Source: Lentisphaeria bacterium
GTDB taxonomy: Bacteria; Verrucomicrobiota; Lentisphaeria; Oligosphaerales; Oligosphaeraceae
Direction: 5' to 3'
NCBI GenBank assembly: GCA_024405235.1
Contig: JAKSPA010000008.1
Coordinates: 1-17,166 of the forward strand
Length of the DNA stretch: 17,166 nt
The notes below the pieces were generated by a model. The model was given only the letters and a program-made list of their open reading frames with translations, had not been told where the DNA came from and searched no databases. This document shows, piece after piece, positions 1 through 8,062 of the stretch (positions are counted from its first letter, which is position 1; the number at the start of each line of letters is the position of its first letter). A program made the position numbers and the translations under genes.

Positions 1-55
1 CATTGTGCTGCGCCCAATGCGGCTTAATTCCTACCCTCTTGGGGAACATAGCGTT
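1..55 (+). repeat. Dispersed hairpin-plus-tail repeat, copy 1 (cut by window edge)
   Basis: The end of this stretch, CTCTTGGGGAACATAGCG plus TT, recurs at 4868-4889 and 6598-6619, and inverted at 4744-4765. Before the tail lies a segment (CCCAATGCGGC) that forms the right arm of a hairpin in the other full copies; the left arm would lie outside the window. Compared with the inverted copy at 4744-4798 there is one substitution over 55 bases (TTAATTCC against TTGATTCC). It sits downstream of the small minus-strand ORF at 83-253, an intergenic position like the other copies. No coding role is evident. Confidence 0.8.
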
Positions 56-82
56 GAAAAAAGGACTCAAACTGTAACTTTA

Positions 83-253
83 TTACTTTAGGATGCCCTT
101 AAGCTTTTCCGGCTCTGCCAGCTCTATATCCAGCTTGCGGCAAAGCTCCATGGTCTGACTTGTGACCTTCGTCGCCACCCATCTGCCGTCAAGCCTGTTT
201 GCCCTTATGTGCTTCAGGAACTTCATGGCGTCATCGAAGGTATACTTTGCCAT
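83..253 (-). CDS. Small hypothetical protein (56 aa), possibly a 3' gene remnant
   Basis: An ATG at 253 follows an AGGGA motif about five bases upstream. It opens 56 codons that begin MAKYTFDDAMKFLKHIR and end at a TAA at 83-85. The product is charged and predicted helical, with no signal peptide or membrane segment. The frame stays open upstream of the ATG for 26 codons (to a stop near 330) without another ATG, GTG or TTG. It could therefore be the tail of a longer, truncated protein rather than a complete gene. I do not recognise a family. It reads in the same direction as the large gene at 495-4286 but is separated from it by about 240 bases with inverted repeats, so it is probably not in that operon. 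Confidence 0.4.
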   Translation of the reverse strand: MAKYTFDDAMKFLKHIRANRLDGRWVATKVTSQTMELCRKLDIELAEPEKLKGILK

Positions 254-367
254 GAGTTCCCTGTCGGCTAAATTTATTGCCTGAAAGCGAATTGAAATCC
301 CTGCGTTTTTCTTATTCCTTCTTGTTTATTTCCATGTAGTTGTAAAAAATATACCTAACGAACCGGA

Positions 368-395
368 CACTAGTAGTCTGTTCAGACTACTAGTG
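368..395. repeat. 13-bp perfect inverted repeat (operator or terminator candidate)
   Basis: CACTAGTAGTCTG is followed by a two-base loop (TT) and its exact complement CAGACTACTAGTG. It lies about 100 bases past the stop codon of the minus-strand gene at 495-4286. On that strand the nearest T-run (six Ts) starts only about 20 bases after the stem, so it is not a textbook intrinsic terminator. The near-continuous palindrome would also suit a dimeric regulator. The function is open. Confidence 0.45.
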
Positions 396-398
396 TAT

Positions 399-478
399 AC
401 AAAACACACAGAATGGCTCTGTTTTTCCACCTGGCTTTTTTATGTGTCAAGATGAGAAAAGGCTTTTGTGTGTTTTGT
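399..478. repeat. Long-spaced inverted repeat between the 13-bp palindrome and the end of the large gene
   Basis: ACAAAACACACA at 399-410 is exactly complementary to TGTGTGTTTTGT at 467-478, with 56 bases between the arms. It lies just past the stop codon of the minus-strand gene ending at 495. On the minus strand it would form the first 3' hairpin after that gene. The arms are low in complexity, so chance is possible. Together with the palindrome at 368-395 it accounts for most of the gene-free stretch 254-494. The remainder of that stretch is AT-rich with no other feature seen. Confidence 0.3.
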
Positions 479-494
479 GTTCCAAGGAAAAACA

Positions 495-3400
495 CTAGCG
501 GCGAAGGGTGATTTCCACCAGCTTGAAGTCGTGCTTTTTCAAGTGGAAAAGGACCGCATTGCCTTCAACCTGCTGTGCGGTGCCGGATTCCAGGTCCCGG
601 GCGCTGCCTACGGCGCCATCCACGGCCAGGCGGACTTCTGTGTCCGTCCGGTTGCTGGAACAGACCACCAGCAGTTTATCGCCGCGTCGGTAGGTGCTGG
701 TCAGGATGCCGTCGTCATGGGCGGTGGCGGGATTGGCTTCATCCCAGTAGGGCAGGTATTCGCAGTCTTCTTCGTGGTATCCGAAATCGAAGAGGAGATT
801 GTAGGTGTTGCGGATGATTTCCGCGTTGGAGTTGCGTGGGCAGGTAGGTTTGATGTGGTGGGGGAGCAGCGTGGCCAGCATGGTGCGGGTGCACCAGTCC
901 TTTTCCTCCTGGGTCTTGGGGCTCATGATGCCGTCCAGGACCGTTGGGAAGGCGCCGCATTGGCGTCCTGCGTCCACAACGCGGATGTAGTCAGGGGAGA
1001 AGCGGTCCTGGAAGTCTGTGACGCCGTATTTCCATTCCATGCCCATGGTGTTTGTGAAGAAGCTCATGGTCGGCACGATGCATGTGTTCGTGTGATGGAC
1101 AGTCATCCATGGATTTGCAATGCCGCGCTCCGTCATCAGGGTCAGCTCCCGCTTGTGCCATTCCCGGCTGAGCCAGAGGCCAAAGCCTGGATGGACGGTT
1201 CCCGCCTTGTCGATGTACGCGTAGCCACGCGCCCACTGGTAGTTGGCCACCAGGAAGGGGCAGTCGTTGTAGATGCCGTCCATGCCTGCGTCGAGCATCT
1301 TGTTGAAGTGGTAGATGGCGTAGTCCTGGTAGCTTGGGACGATGTTGCCTGTCCATTCGTCGGCGAAGGCAGGGTATTCCGGAAGAGCTGTGGCGTCGTC
1401 CTTGTCACAGGTATAGTAGTACATCACGGCGTCGGGCTTGCCGTAGAGAGAGCTTGCAAGATAGAAGCCTGCGTTGGTGTGCCGTGTGCAGTAGTCGCGT
1501 GGGTCCTTCTCTTTTGAGATTAAGCGGAAACCTTCGCCTTTGGGATCCTTGACCGCCCTGTCTATCCAGGCGTTTACAAAATCATGGTCGATGACACCAG
1601 TCTCCTTGGCCTCCTTGAGTTTTCGTACATACTCGAAATCCTCCCAGGAGGGGTAGCGCTGCATATAGCAGTAGTATCCGCCCCAATACGGAGTAGAGAT
1701 TAGGCATTGTGAAAAACGGGTGCCCTTGTAATTGAAACTCTCCGACCATCCGCGCCAGCCCTTCGGCAGGGCTTTGGCCGGGGTCGCCATCAGCAGGAAG
1801 GTGATGACGCGGCCCTTTTCAGGAACCACGGGGGCGTTCAGGAAGTTCAGACGCAGGCTGACATTGCCGTCGGGATGGCGGACGAGTGCCTGCGCGGGAT
1901 GTTCCGCAGAATAGCACCAGCCCTTGTCCCAATCCGCCGCGTAGCAGATGCCCCGGTCGTCCGTGCCGAGCCACAGATAGGGAACAAAGTCGGAGATATG
2001 CGTCATGGGGACTTGGGCGGAAGTGAAGATGGTTCCTTCGCCTTCCGGCAGGAAGCCGGCTGGATTGGAGCGAACTTCATCGCCCACGGCGTGGAAGAAC
2101 TTGGCGTATTCCTTCTTGAGGGGGACGTCCAGATAGACGCTGTCTGCCTCAAGATCGTCAGGGAAGGCGATGTCAAACTTGAGCATGCCATCCTGTTCCA
2201 TGTGCCCTTGAATGCTGAAGCCACCTGCCTGCGCTGTGTATTCTATTGTGGTGTCGGTGCATTTCCCGAAGACCACGCCATTGCCAGCGACGGTCCGGAC
2301 CTCGCCGTCCTTGCCAAGATTCAGGGTGACGGGCGCGGCCAGAATTTCCTGCCCCATGGATTCAACGGATTCAGGGAAGCCGTTGTCGGCGATGCGGTAT
2401 TTGCGCAGGATGCAGTGGAGGTCGTTTCCGTCGCGTGTCAGCGCTGTGAAGCCGGGCAGGACGATGTCGGAGGTGCCTAGGGTGTTGTTCTCCCAGGGGT
2501 AGTGTTTGACCAGGATCTCCTTTTCCAGCAGGCCTTTGGTTTTTCCCTGCTGTTTGACGGCCAGGATGTAGCTGCCGTCGGCAAGAGGTGTCTCCAGGGT
2601 GGCCTTTTCGTGGAAAACCAGCAGTGTCTGGTTGCCGCCAACGATAGGATAGGCACTGGATTGGTTGATTGGCTGTGTGTGAAGGACATTGCCGTCCATG
2701 TCACGCATTTCCAGCAACAGCCCTTCTTCAGGGAAGTCGTTGGCGTTGACGGTCAGGTCGGCCTGTATTGCGTTCGGCGAGGGGAAGAAGGCGAGTTCGC
2801 CCTTGACGCTACTTTCGTTCTGGGCGAAAACTTTGATTTCTGCATCATCGAGGGCACGGGAGAATACGGCGAATTCATCCAGCGCGAAGCCGCCGTCTCC
2901 GCTGCGGTTGAAGTCCAATTCCGCCAGTTCTCCAAGGGTGAAGGGCAGGCTCCGCTCCACCAGTTTGAAACCGTTCAGATAGAACTCCACGCGATCGGCG
3001 AAGAGGTTGAAGGAAAGATAGTTCCATTCCTGGACGGTCGGGGCTGCGGAGGGAATCACATTGAGACGGGGCTCTTCTGGAAAATCATGGAGGAAAAACA
3101 ACGGCAGGTTGTCCGGCTGAATCTGAAAACCGATGTATCCCGCGCCAGGCTGATGGATGGCGAAGAAGCGCCGATAACGGTGGATGGGGCTGTCGTCGGG
3201 TTTGACCCAGAAGGAGATGTTGCAGGGGACCTTGAAATGGAAATCCGGGTGGGAGATGTTTTCTCCGTCTTTGGAGAGATAGAGGGCTCGGGTGTTTTTC
3301 CTGCGGCCTTCGACGGTGGAATAAGGTGCTTTGCCTTCTTCGAAATCATCTTCCAGAAGCAAGTAGGATTCGGGGGTGAAGTAGATTCGCTCAGGGGCGG

Positions 3401-4286
3401 GACGCGTCTCAAAAGTCTTGCGGAAGAGGACCTGCCCGGCGGCGTCCTTGACGCTAACGAGATATTTTCCGCTGGCGTCTGTTGTCTGGGGGATGGTCAG
3501 CGGCAGCGGCGCGTCGGTGTGTTCCGCGCCGTCTTGGGTCCAGATGGCGGTGGCGTTGGCATCGCTGCTTGTGAAGGTCAGCGGCAGGCGGGTGCCCGGA
3601 GTGTATTCCTGTTGGACGGCGCCTGCGTTCCGGCGGAAGTGATAGGTGGCGAAGGAACGGAAATCGGAGAAGAAGTCCGCCGTTTCCGAGAAGGGATACT
3701 GGTTGCTGGGAGGAGTGCGGAAATTGCGGACAGGAAGGATCTTCCAGTCTGATTCCGGAATGGCATCCAGACCGAAACTCTGGGCAGGAAGGCGTAGCTC
3801 GTAGCACCAGACATCATTGGTGATCTTCTGGGCGATCTCCGAAGCGCCGTGCTTCCATTCGCGGGTGGGAAGGCCGTAGCCGGGCTCGTAGTGGAGCCAC
3901 AGTTCGTCGCCGAGGAAGTTCCCGATGAACTGGAAACGCCCGAATTTCAAGGCCTCGATGGTACGAAGCTCTTCCGGCGGCATGAACTGGAGCTCGACGG
4001 AGTCGTCCAGCACTACATGATCACTCTGATGGAACAGCTTGCCCTTTGGCGGAGTTTCGGAAACGACGGCGCAATAGACATTCTGGTCGTCGAATTTCAG
4101 GAAGAAGGAGGCGCGACGATGGTCAATGGGCGTACCACAGCCTGAAATCTCCAGTGCGTCGGCCCATTCGTCCTCCTGAAAGATGCCGTCGATTTGCGGG
4201 ATCGTCTTGGCGTAGGGGACGGTGAACTCATCGGCGAATGCCCAGAAGAAGAGGGTGCAAAACAGAAGGCTGAAAAAAACTCTCAT
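495..4286 (-). CDS. Large exported multidomain glycan-active protein (CBM9-like, LamG-like, glycosidase-like C-terminal half)
   Basis: The product has 1263 residues with a signal peptide at about 1-18 (hydrophobic core FFSLLFCTLFFWAFA, then DE). Residues about 20-220 look like a CBM9-type sugar-binding sandwich (W-x-A-x-E start, DDSVELQF strand, WCYELRLP strand). An Ig-like linker covers about 225-295. Residues about 300-490 resemble a LamG/concanavalin-like domain (ISFWVKPDD, WNYLSFNLF, VEFYLNGFKL, ALDEFAVFSRAL). From about 600 to the end it resembles the large glycosidase-like proteins annotated with DUF6067 in PVC bacteria. This part includes a barrel-strand-like GMDGIYNDCP near residue 1000 and a terminal beta domain. 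The domain names are by resemblance; the catalytic reaction is not known to me. ATG at 4286 gives the signal peptide directly, but no clear Shine-Dalgarno precedes it. It is probably monocistronic. The 83-bp module at 4425-4507 lies 138 bases upstream and is shared with the phosphoesterase operon. Confidence 0.85.
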   Translation of the reverse strand: MRVFFSLLFCTLFFWAFADEFTVPYAKTIPQIDGIFQEDEWADALEISGCGTPIDHRRASFFLKFDDQNVYCAVVSETPPKGKLFHQSDHVVLDDSVELQFMPPEELRTIEALKFGRFQFIGNFLGDELWLHYEPGYGLPTREWKHGASEIAQKITNDVWCYELRLPAQSFGLDAIPESDWKILPVRNFRTPPSNQYPFSETADFFSDFRSFATYHFRRNAGAVQQEYTPGTRLPLTFTSSDANATAIWTQDGAEHTDAPLPLTIPQTTDASGKYLVSVKDAAGQVLFRKTFETRPAPERIYFTPESYLLLEDDFEEGKAPYSTVEGRRKNTRALYLSKDGENISHPDFHFKVPCNISFWVKPDDSPIHRYRRFFAIHQPGAGYIGFQIQPDNLPLFFLHDFPEEPRLNVIPSAAPTVQEWNYLSFNLFADRVEFYLNGFKLVERSLPFTLGELAELDFNRSGDGGFALDEFAVFSRALDDAEIKVFAQNESSVKGELAFFPSPNAIQADLTVNANDFPEEGLLLEMRDMDGNVLHTQPINQSSAYPIVGGNQTLLVFHEKATLETPLADGSYILAVKQQGKTKGLLEKEILVKHYPWENNTLGTSDIVLPGFTALTRDGNDLHCILRKYRIADNGFPESVESMGQEILAAPVTLNLGKDGEVRTVAGNGVVFGKCTDTTIEYTAQAGGFSIQGHMEQDGMLKFDIAFPDDLEADSVYLDVPLKKEYAKFFHAVGDEVRSNPAGFLPEGEGTIFTSAQVPMTHISDFVPYLWLGTDDRGICYAADWDKGWCYSAEHPAQALVRHPDGNVSLRLNFLNAPVVPEKGRVITFLLMATPAKALPKGWRGWSESFNYKGTRFSQCLISTPYWGGYYCYMQRYPSWEDFEYVRKLKEAKETGVIDHDFVNAWIDRAVKDPKGEGFRLISKEKDPRDYCTRHTNAGFYLASSLYGKPDAVMYYYTCDKDDATALPEYPAFADEWTGNIVPSYQDYAIYHFNKMLDAGMDGIYNDCPFLVANYQWARGYAYIDKAGTVHPGFGLWLSREWHKRELTLMTERGIANPWMTVHHTNTCIVPTMSFFTNTMGMEWKYGVTDFQDRFSPDYIRVVDAGRQCGAFPTVLDGIMSPKTQEEKDWCTRTMLATLLPHHIKPTCPRNSNAEIIRNTYNLLFDFGYHEEDCEYLPYWDEANPATAHDDGILTSTYRRGDKLLVVCSSNRTDTEVRLAVDGAVGSARDLESGTAQQVEGNAVLFHLKKHDFKLVEITLRR

Positions 4287-4321
4287 GTTGTTAAAGGGAT
4301 GACGATTGTTGCAACAAAGGA

Positions 4322-4343
4322 GACGAGGTTATTGTTCCTCGTC
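4322..4343 (-). promoter_or_regulatory. Leader hairpin upstream of the 1263-residue protein
   Basis: GACGAGG and CCTCGTC form a 7-bp stem with an 8-base loop, in the presumed 5' leader of the minus-strand gene starting at 4286. No T-run follows on that strand. The rest of 4287-4424 shows no recognisable gene. Confidence 0.25.
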
Positions 4344-4424
4344 CACCATACGGTAGGTTCGGTGATGGCGTGGTGTTCTGTCAGCAGACTTCATTGACAA
4401 TCTGCCTGTCCGATGTTTTTCTTA

Positions 4425-4507
4425 TTATTAGGATTATCCCAAAATAACAAATGAAATCATATGAAAAAAAAGCGGATCACTATGACAATTGCGAAAACTA
4501 GTCCCTT
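4425..4507 (-). promoter_or_regulatory. 83-bp upstream module, copy 1 (shared with 8419-8501)
   Basis: This 83-base stretch matches the reverse complement of 8419-8501 with four substitutions. Read on the strand of the downstream gene, both copies contain the same parts in order: AAGGGACTA, GCAATTGTCATAGT, a T8 run, CATTTGTTATTTTGGGATAATCC, then the gene. The distance to the start codon is 138 bases here and 52 bases (to 8554) at the other copy. The same orientation relative to two operons of exported glycan-active proteins suggests a promoter or regulator-binding region. A GATAAT hexamer could be a -10 box, but I see no convincing -35. Confidence 0.5.
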
Positions 4508-4573
4508 TGGTCCCTTTGGTCCCTTTGGTCCCTTTGGTCCCTTTGGTCCCTTTGGGCCCTTTGGGCCCTTCCT
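4502..4573 (+). repeat. 9-bp tandem repeat array (TCCCTTTGG)
   Basis: Six exact copies of TCCCTTTGG are followed by one GCCCTTTGG and a decayed eighth unit. The 9-base period keeps any reading frame open, so spurious ORFs read Pro-Phe-Gly repeats on the plus strand and Gly-Thr-Lys repeats on the minus strand. The array abuts the 83-bp module. The other module copy is flanked on the same side by a decayed version (GGGACC AAAAGGACT around 8389-8418). This suggests slippage-prone DNA or iterated binding sites upstream of a promoter rather than coding sequence. Confidence 0.85.
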
Positions 4574-4743
4574 TCAATTGCCGCAAAATCGCGTCCGCGG
4601 GAGCCCAAAATCGCATGTCAAAAATGCCATAATGCCTCTAAATGCGTTCAGGAAGCCCGCCACGCGCTTTCACCCCCTTTTGCGTATAATAATACCTAAA
4701 CGGCAACAAGGCCCTAAATTGGCCATTTCTGACACATTTCATA

Positions 4744-4887
4744 AACGCTATGTTCCCCAAGAGGGTAGGAATCAAGCCGCATTGGGCGCAGCACAATGCG
4801 GCAGTACGGGCGTTCACGCCGCCCTCTTAGCGCCGTCAGGCGCAGTACGCGCCGCAGGCAGTAGCTGCCCTCTTGGGGAACATAGCG

Positions 4888-4889
<2 letters not shown>
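4744..4889. repeat. 146-bp element with 22-bp perfect terminal inverted repeats, copies 2a/2b of the hairpin-tail family
   Basis: The first 22 bases (AACGCTATGTTCCCCAAG...) and the last 22 bases are exact inverted complements. The left half (4744-4800) is the inverted form of the repeat at 1-55, with a hairpin of GCCGCATTG and CAATGCGG. Inside are further short stem-loops (GGCG TTCA CGCC; GGCAG TAG CTGCC), each followed by CCCTCTT. The element therefore looks built from several hairpin-plus-tail units facing each other. No protein is encoded. Its right end touches the left boundary of the collapsed duplication at 4888. It could be a REP- or MITE-like element, or a structured non-coding RNA locus. 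Confidence 0.75.
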
Positions 4890-5161
<272 letters not shown>

Positions 5162-5191
<30 letters not shown>

Positions 5192-5509
5192 TTCCCACTG
5201 CTAGATTTGTTATTCTGGAAATGTCCTTACGCACAGAGCAAAAGGACTGACAAGGCAAGGTATATTCCCTTTAGGAACAGGTGCCGGACGGAACTCTGTG
5301 CCCCTCGTCTTTTTGATTCAGAAGCCAGAATCGATTTCGTGCGGAATCCGTGAAACCTTGTATGTTTTCGCACAGCACATTGCATGTCAATCTCTTAAAC
5401 AAAGAATTCCACATACGGCAGATGCGCTTGCATTATTTTGCAACAGATTTCCATACAGGCACAATAATAACTTCACGCACTTCTTAAGATTTCAAACTGG
5501 TGGAGATTC
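5162..5509 (+). repeat. Repeat block B, copy 1 (duplicate of 8033-8380)
   Basis: The 348 bases match 8033-8380 with only two substitutions, both at the left edge (5167-5168); the remaining 340 or so bases are identical. An open frame from 5298 exists in both copies but has no ribosome-binding site and no recognisable protein, so I treat the block as non-coding. It contains a TTCGCAC motif (5367-5373) and AT-rich stretches with TTGCAA and AATAAT hexamers that could form a weak promoter. In both places block B ends a truncated gene on its left. Confidence 0.95.
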
Positions 5510-5514
5510 TTCCT

Positions 5515-5598
5515 CAGGAAGCGTAATAACCCGTTGACACAGAGATGAAATCCAGCAACGTCTCCTATTCGACAAACGCATTCTGCAAAAGCCTCTGC
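5515..5598 (+). repeat. Repeat blocks C and D, copy 1 (fragments of 8502-8538 and 8723-8769)
   Basis: 5515-5551 matches 8502-8538 (37 bases, four substitutions). Directly after it, 5552-5598 matches 8723-8769 exactly over 47 bases. The second match is inside the coding region of the phosphoesterase. The two blocks are separated by 184 bases in the other copy but adjacent here, joined at a CAG shared by both sides. Confidence 0.9.
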
Positions 5599-5640
5599 AC
5601 GACCTTTCTTCACCAAACAGGGCATTATGGATTTCTCTGA
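5545..5640 (+). pseudogene. 5' scrap of the phosphoesterase gene (31 codons)
   Basis: An ATG at 5545 opens MKSSNVSYSTNAFCKSLC, then unrelated codons and a TGA at 5638-5640. Residues SNVSYSTNAFCKSLC equal residues 58-72 of the phosphoesterase encoded from 8554, read in the same frame. The rest of that gene is absent here. The scrap overlaps the AraC gene start at 5627. It is a rearrangement scar rather than a functional gene. Confidence 0.7.
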
Positions 5641-6061
5641 TTACAATCTGCATCGTCGCTATCGCACAGATGATTCCCTGAACAACACTTTAGGCAATCT
5701 GGATGTGCGGATAATAGAAATCGGTTATACGCCGGTCGCATGTATATGGCGTTCTCTGGGGGAAAACAGCGATTCATGGTTCCGCCTCTATTACATGACG
5801 AAGACAAGCGCCTTTCTCCAACTGAAGGATACGCAGGTTGAGCTTGAACCAGGAAAACTTTATCTGATTCCGCCGCATTTGCCTTTCCGGTATGACCTTT
5901 CTTCGTTGGCGGCGCACGTCTGGCTGCATTTTTTTCGGATACATTGCAGCAGATTTTGCCCTGCGAGATTTTCTCCGTTCCTTTTGACAAGACTGATCTG
6001 TTGCATCGGCTCATGGATAATGCCGTCATCGGCACGCCTGATACGACCGAAGGCACCTTAG
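5627..6061 (+). CDS. AraC-family regulator, N-terminal part (upstream frame of a frameshifted gene)
   Basis: ATG at 5627 starts MDFSDYNLHRRYR. Residues about 25-100 form the cupin-like effector-binding domain of AraC regulators (AFLQLKDTQVELEPGKLYLIPP, then HVWLHFF). At the T7 run 5929-5935 the regulator-like sequence continues in the -1 frame as SDTLQQILPCEIF. In the original frame the protein becomes arginine/cysteine-rich junk and stops at 6061. Joining the frames gives 103 + 178 = 281 residues, the normal size of a one-domain-plus-HTH AraC protein. The run is read CAT TTT TTT, so it is the canonical slippery heptamer T_TTT_TTT. The cause may be programmed frameshifting, a homopolymer length error or a true mutation. 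It stands next to the glycan operon and is a plausible regulator of it. Confidence 0.75.
   Translation: MDFSDYNLHRRYRTDDSLNNTLGNLDVRIIEIGYTPVACIWRSLGENSDSWFRLYYMTKTSAFLQLKDTQVELEPGKLYLIPPHLPFRYDLSSLAAHVWLHFFRIHCSRFCPARFSPFLLTRLICCIGSWIMPSSARLIRPKAP
5929..5935 (+). other. T7 slippery heptamer (candidate -1 frameshift site)
   Basis: In the upstream frame the bases read caT TTT TTT cgg. A slip back by one base gives TTT TTT TCG GAT ACA, which leads straight into the in-frame remainder of the AraC protein. The two frames overlap from here to the upstream stop at 6061. I did not find an obvious strong stem immediately downstream by eye. Confidence 0.6.
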
Positions 6062-6471
6062 AGGTCAATCTACTCTGTCGAATGCTCCTGAATGAGTTCT
6101 TTCTGTGTCCCCAATTTCTGGCGCATACGCAAACGCAGTCCATTCCCGTCTCCTTGCGCCGAACGGCGGAATATATCCGCCAGAATTGCGACGCCAAGAT
6201 ATCCATCCAGGAACTGGCGGCGCTTGCACGCATGACTCAGGTGCAATTCACCCGACAGTTTGTAAAATATTACCATCAGACGCCAAAGGAGTACTGTTGC
6301 AATGCAAGAGTAGACCATGCAAAGACCTTGCTGATGCAGACGGCGCTCTCCACAAAGGAGATTGCAGCACGTTGCGGCTTCAGCGACTGCTATCATTTCT
6401 ATCATCAGTTCAAGAAAAAAACTTCCATTACCCCTAGCGAATACCGCGAAGCCAACAAAATTCGTCATTGA
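5944..6471 (+). CDS. AraC-family regulator, C-terminal DNA-binding part (downstream frame)
   Basis: This frame holds the rest of the effector domain and, in its last 100 residues, the double helix-turn-helix of the AraC/XylS family: RRTAEYIRQNC, ISIQELAALARMT, FTRQFVKYYHQTPKEYC, LSTKEIAARCGFSDCYHFYHQFKK and TPSEYR. All hallmark positions of the second HTH and the PSEYR end are present, so the DNA-binding half is not decayed. The frame has only a TTG at 5944 as a first start and no ribosome-binding site, so it was probably once, or still is, made as a fusion with the upstream frame by a -1 shift at 5929-5935. The stop is at 6469-6471. Confidence 0.85.
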   Translation: MQQILPCEIFSVPFDKTDLLHRLMDNAVIGTPDTTEGTLEVNLLCRMLLNEFFLCPQFLAHTQTQSIPVSLRRTAEYIRQNCDAKISIQELAALARMTQVQFTRQFVKYYHQTPKEYCCNARVDHAKTLLMQTALSTKEIAARCGFSDCYHFYHQFKKKTSITPSEYREANKIRH

Positions 6472-6560
6472 AGGTCTTAAATGTTTCCCAATAGCGTCGT
6501 TATGGGACATCAGTATTTTCTTGTCCACCGTCCCACCCCTGTTTGTCCATCTCCTCAATA

Positions 6561-6619
6561 GCCGCGTTGGGGACAGCCCAATGCGGCTTGATTCCTACCC
6601 TCTTGGGGAACATAGCGTT
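6561..6619 (+). repeat. Dispersed hairpin-plus-tail repeat, copy 3
   Basis: GCCGCGTTGGG and CCCAATGCGGC form an 11-bp stem with one G-T type pair (6561-6587). After it comes TTGATTCCTA and the constant tail ending CTCTTGGGGAACATAGCG plus TT. Bases 6576-6619 are identical to the inverted copy at 4744-4787. The left arm differs from the other copies but still pairs, which suggests the fold is conserved. It lies 90 bases after the AraC stop codon and could act as a 3' stem-loop for that transcript. Confidence 0.8.
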
Positions 6620-6710
6620 CATAAAAAAACCATTAGCATTTGAGACATGTGGCCATTGGGGAGTGATGGGCCATGCAGGTAACTTAAGTATATAGTTCCA
6701 TAAAAAAAGG

Positions 6711-6724
6711 TATAAGCGCTTATA
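6711..6724. promoter_or_regulatory. 14-bp palindrome resembling a LacI/GalR-family operator
   Basis: TATAAGCGCTTATA is a perfect even palindrome with a central CG. Many LacI-family operators (for example CcpA cre-like sites) share the core TAAGCGCTTA. It is 200 bases upstream of the TATAAT at 6911, within an AT-rich gene-free stretch (6620-6910) that otherwise holds no recognisable gene. No LacI gene is in the window, so the link is by motif only. Confidence 0.4.
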
Positions 6725-6906
6725 ACTTTTTCAACACGATTTCCAACGATGCGACAGGAAATCTGAAGCGGGAATTTCCGCACAGGCACACATCACAGGA
6801 TTTCGCACATTACCTAAAAAAACATATACATTCCTATGTAAAATTAAATATTTGTAAAAATTATACATCTTATTTTCAATTGCATACATTTAAAAAAGCC
6901 AAAATT

Positions 6907-7783
<877 letters not shown>

Positions 7784-7804
7784 TCAGCAGAACTGAAGTT
7801 CGAG

Positions 7805-8062
7805 GTGAGAAAAAGCCTTTTCTTAGGATATCTTGTGCTTCCTGCCGCGTCATTGAACGCGGCAGAAAAGCCGGTCGATATCGAAAGCAGGCGGGAACTC
7901 TTTGTTGAGCAGAACATGACTCAGAAGATGTTCAGCCTCGAACTTCAGCTCCATCATCAGGTTCATCGGAAAATTGTCCTCACTGCCGATGTCCTGCATG
8001 AACGCTTAACGACATTCGTCGGTTGCGATGAAATCGGGGGCGACGGTCTCTTCGGACTATGA
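7805..8062 (+). pseudogene. 5' fragment of an exported protein, cut by repeat block B
   Basis: A GTG at 7805 starts MRKSLFLGYLVLPAASLNAAEK, a clear signal peptide. The mature start (DIESRRELFVEQNMTQKM, then LELQLHHQVHRKIVL) resembles the N-terminus of a large family of exported proteins in Planctomycetota/Lentisphaerota that begin with an S-R-x-ELFVD segment and are normally several hundred residues long. Here the frame enters block B at 8033 and ends with GDGLFGL, the same tail as on the truncated pseudopilin at 5021. Only about 85 residues remain, so the gene is a remnant. It was probably co-transcribed with the pseudopilin 21 bases upstream. Confidence 0.7.

Noticed and set aside
468..1517. 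Long plus-strand ORF opposite the 1263-residue gene, and similar antisense frames at 2502-3752 and 1875-2480
   Set aside because: They are shadows of a GC-rich gene with clear domains on the minus strand, and their products look like antisense translation.
4502..4573. Possible CRISPR or iteron origin
   Set aside because: Units are contiguous 9-mers without spacers, and there are no cas or replication genes nearby.
5298..5537. 79-codon ORF in block B (also at 8169-8414)
   Set aside because: It has no ribosome-binding site and no recognisable protein features; the two copies differ only where the block ends. Conservation is explained by duplication of the DNA.
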